Part shown: piece after piece, positions 4,611-5,765 of the stretch
Position numbering within the stretch: the first letter of the stretch is position 1
How the letters are laid out: every line of letters begins with the position of its first letter
Assembly (NCBI GenBank): GCA_002727535.1
Contig: PBXH01000050.1
Span: 1-5,765, forward strand
Source of the DNA: Gammaproteobacteria bacterium
GTDB taxonomy: Bacteria > Pseudomonadota > Gammaproteobacteria > Magnimaribacterales > TMED112
DNA: 5,765 nt
Direction of reading: 5' to 3'
Notes under the pieces: model-generated
What the model saw: only the letters and a program-made list of their open reading frames with translations
Told to the model about the DNA's origin: nothing
The model's database searches: none
Translations under genes and position numbers: made by a program

Positions 4611-5621
4611 TTATTTAGTTAGAGTCCCAACTATATGCGACAATATTTTATATGGATCAGCATTAGAAGCAGGTCTTCTATCTTCTAAATAGCCATTCCA
4701 GTCATGTTCTACTGTATAAACAGGAATACGAATGCTCGCACCTCTATCACTTATTCCATATGAAAATTCTGTGATCTTTTGAGTTTCATGAAGGCCTGTT
4801 AACCTCATATCATTATCAGAACCATAAGAGGCAATCCCCTCATCATGAACTTCACCTAGCTTATCGCAGATTGAATGAAATAATTTTTCAGAGCCATTAG
4901 TTCGCATCTCTTCATTAGAAAAATTTGCGTGCATTCCTGATCCATTCCAATCACCCGTTTTTGGTTTTGGATGAATATTCACTCCTACACCATATTCTTC
5001 AGCGATTTTATATAGAAGATATCTGCTCATCCATAAATCATCAGCAGCTTTTATGCCTTTTCCAAAGCATTGATATTCCCATTGGCCAAGAGCAACTTCT
5101 GCATTAGTTCCAGTCAGATTTATTCCTGCTTCAATACAAGCTTGTAAATGAACTTCAGAAATTTCTCTACCTGCTACATTGTCTGCTCCAACTCCACAAT
5201 AGTAATCACCTTGAGGTCTTGGCTCACCATCCTCCCAACCTAATGGAGATCCATCAGGATTAGTAAAGAAATACTCTTGCTCAAAACCAAACCACCATTC
5301 ATCCGAGACTACAGCATTTGCAGCATCTCTAGTATTTGATGGATGAATTGACCCATCTGCTGCTAGTACCTGACACATAACTAAATGATCTGGAGCTGTA
5401 GGATTCTCATACATTTGCACAGGAACCAATAAACAGTCAGAACTGCCTCCTTCCGCTTGCTGCGTGGAAGAACCATCAAAAGACCATCTTGGCGGCATAT
5501 CATCATTTAATTCACCTTTATCAGTACCTCTAAGATCAGTAGCTTTAATTTTGCTTCTGATAGAAGGTTCTGGCTTATAACCGTCTAACCAGACGTATTC
5601 ATACGTTTTAATATCACTCAT
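4611..5621 (-). CDS. glnII: Glutamine synthetase, type II (eukaryotic-like GSII)
   Basis: A 336-residue enzyme that forms glutamine from glutamate, ammonium and ATP. It belongs to the short eukaryotic-like GSII class (plants, rhizobia, Streptomyces GlnII), not the roughly 470-residue GSI class. Marks in order: RWSFDGSSTQQAEGGSSDC at 45-63; the metal-binding glutamates in FGFEQEY at 111-117; GVGADNVAGREISEVH at 143-158; NAEVALGQWEYQ at 173-184; HPKPKTGDWNGSGMHANFS at 217-235; ATP/phosphate-binding RGASIRIP at 293-300; and EDRRPASNADPY at 313-324. The ATG at 5621 is chosen because AGGAG (5631-5627) lies 5 nt upstream. An upstream in-frame ATG at 5726 would translate the riboswitch. GSII lacks the adenylylation loop, so control probably rests on the leader riboswitch. 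Transcription starts beyond the right edge. Confidence 0.96.
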   Translation of the reverse strand: MSDIKTYEYVWLDGYKPEPSIRSKIKATDLRGTDKGELNDDMPPRWSFDGSSTQQAEGGSSDCLLVPVQMYENPTAPDHLVMCQVLAADGSIHPSNTRDAANAVVSDEWWFGFEQEYFFTNPDGSPLGWEDGEPRPQGDYYCGVGADNVAGREISEVHLQACIEAGINLTGTNAEVALGQWEYQCFGKGIKAADDLWMSRYLLYKIAEEYGVGVNIHPKPKTGDWNGSGMHANFSNEEMRTNGSEKLFHSICDKLGEVHDEGIASYGSDNDMRLTGLHETQKITEFSYGISDRGASIRIPVYTVEHDWNGYLEDRRPASNADPYKILSHIVGTLTK

Positions 5622-5626
5622 TTTTT

Positions 5627-5631
5627 CTCCT
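5627..5631 (-). promoter_or_regulatory. Shine-Dalgarno that fixes the glutamine synthetase start
   Basis: AGGAG on the minus strand with a 5-nt A-only spacer before the ATG at 5621 is the strongest ribosome binding site in the window. Most other genes here have weak or no Shine-Dalgarno. It rules out the upstream in-frame ATG at 5726 and places a leader of at least 134 nt before the gene. It directly follows the second copy of the 12-nt repeat. Confidence 0.85.
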
Positions 5632-5632
5632 A

Positions 5633-5686
5633 AATAGAAGTTAATATAATTTTTTTGTGCATTTTTATTGCAGCAATAGAAGTTAA
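5633..5686 (-). repeat. 12-nt perfect direct repeat TTAACTTCTATT in the glnII leader
   Basis: On the minus strand TTAACTTCTATT occurs at 5686-5675 and again at 5644-5633, offset 42 nt, without a mismatch. The first copy begins with part of the 3' arm of the leader hairpin. The second abuts the AGGAG ribosome binding site. The hairpin's 5' arm can therefore pair with either copy (7 bp with the first, 5 bp GTTAA/TTAAC with the second), as expected of a switching platform. That role is inference. Confidence 0.6.
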
Positions 5687-5703
5687 ACTCGACTGGGTTT
5701 AAC
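5682..5703 (-). promoter_or_regulatory. Hairpin directly after the glutamine aptamer (candidate expression platform)
   Basis: On the minus strand GTTAAAC (5703-5697) and GTTTAAC (5688-5682) form a perfect 7-bp stem around an 8-nt loop CCAGTCGA. It starts 5 nt after the last base of the aptamer's closing stem. It is AT-rich and followed by TTCTATTG, not a T-run, so it is a poor intrinsic terminator. The loop's GTCG can also pair with CGAC (5708-5705) at the aptamer's 3' end, a possible pseudoknot linking ligand state to this hairpin. Stem seen directly; function inferred. Confidence 0.45.
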
Positions 5704-5707
5704 GGTC

Positions 5708-5755
5708 GCGTTCCTTCAGCTTTCACCTACTTCCGTCTTCTTTCGAAGATGAACG
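5708..5755 (-). promoter_or_regulatory. Glutamine riboswitch aptamer (glnA RNA motif, glutamine-I)
   Basis: On the minus strand the leader has the hallmark order of the glutamine aptamer. CGTTC (5755-5751) closes stem P1 with GAACG (5713-5709). A hairpin TCTTC-GAAA-GAAGA (5749-5736) follows, then the conserved ACGGAAGTAGG (5736-5726), a GAAA-capped hairpin ending AAAGCTG, and GAAGGAACGC (5717-5708). From memory these match the conserved core of the cyanobacterial aptamer of known crystal structure. The class binds free L-glutamine and sits in front of glutamine synthetase and other nitrogen genes in cyanobacteria and marine bacteria. Here it precedes a glutamine synthetase directly, so it should repress or attenuate it when glutamine is plentiful. 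The promoter must lie beyond the right edge, since only 10 nt remain. Confidence 0.93.
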
Positions 5756-5765
5756 ATTTACGTTA

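Noticed and set aside
4925..5107. Plus-strand open frame of 60 codons
   Set aside because: It is antisense to conserved glutamine synthetase motifs and has no independent support.
5643..5676. Possible second promoter between riboswitch and glutamine synthetase (TTGCTG and TATATT on the minus strand)
   Set aside because: The spacing is 22 nt, outside the usual 16-19, and it would bypass the riboswitch. AT-rich sequence gives such hits easily.
5622..5726. A 35-residue N-terminal extension of glutamine synthetase from an in-frame ATG at 5726
   Set aside because: It would translate through the glutamine aptamer, has no ribosome binding site and no family similarity. AGGAG with a 5-nt spacer marks the ATG at 5621.
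1..5765. CRISPR arrays, transposases, toxin-antitoxin or phage genes
   Set aside because: The window was read on both strands; repeats are only paired and short, and all sizeable frames are assigned to housekeeping families.

Overview
This is an AT-rich window (about two-thirds A+T by eye) with very tight gene packing. The mutY-yggX pair, a YibN-type rhodanese and short intergenic gaps point to a streamlined gammaproteobacterium. The glutamine-riboswitch-controlled GSII gene suggests a marine one, for example a SAR86-like lineage. That assignment is inference from gene content, not a phylogenetic result.

Layout: 2-184 (+) is the 3' end of an epoxide-hydrolase-like alpha/beta hydrolase. Convergent to it, 234-1247 (-) is a CurA-type NADPH-dependent MDR oxidoreductase. 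1248-1514 has no protein gene but holds a 9-bp inverted repeat before curA, short repeats, and a decayed copy of the neighbouring tRNA gene. 1515-1590 (-) is an intact tRNA-Phe(GAA) with encoded CCA. 1629-2198 (+) is an NMN/cytidylyl-type nucleotidyltransferase. It overlaps tail to tail by 4 nt with yggX, the last gene of a compact minus-strand operon gpmA-mutY-yggX (3996 to 2195) whose reading frames overlap. Divergent from gpmA, 4049-4453 (+) is a membrane-anchored YibN-like rhodanese with no cysteine. 4454-4610 is non-coding, with a terminator-like hairpin next to it and a long imperfect inverted repeat. 4611-5621 (-) is a eukaryotic-type glutamine synthetase (GSII). Its leader (5622-5755) contains a clear glutamine riboswitch aptamer, a downstream hairpin and a 12-nt direct repeat.

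How the genes relate: MutY removes adenine opposite 8-oxoguanine and YggX protects iron-sulfur clusters; MutY itself carries a 4Fe-4S cluster, so the pairing makes sense. GpmA is glycolytic. The glutamine synthetase assimilates ammonium, and its leader would let free glutamine control its own synthesis in cis, replacing the adenylylation control typical of GSI enzymes.

The main points of interest are the glutamine aptamer attached to a GSII gene with an unusual repeat-containing expression platform; the tRNA-Phe relic, whose nine differences in 51 positions are all G/C to A/T; a dPGM (gpmA) sitting next to the yibN homologue where many gammaproteobacteria carry the unrelated iPGM; and the cysteine-free rhodanese. 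No CRISPR array, integrase, transposase or defence gene is visible.
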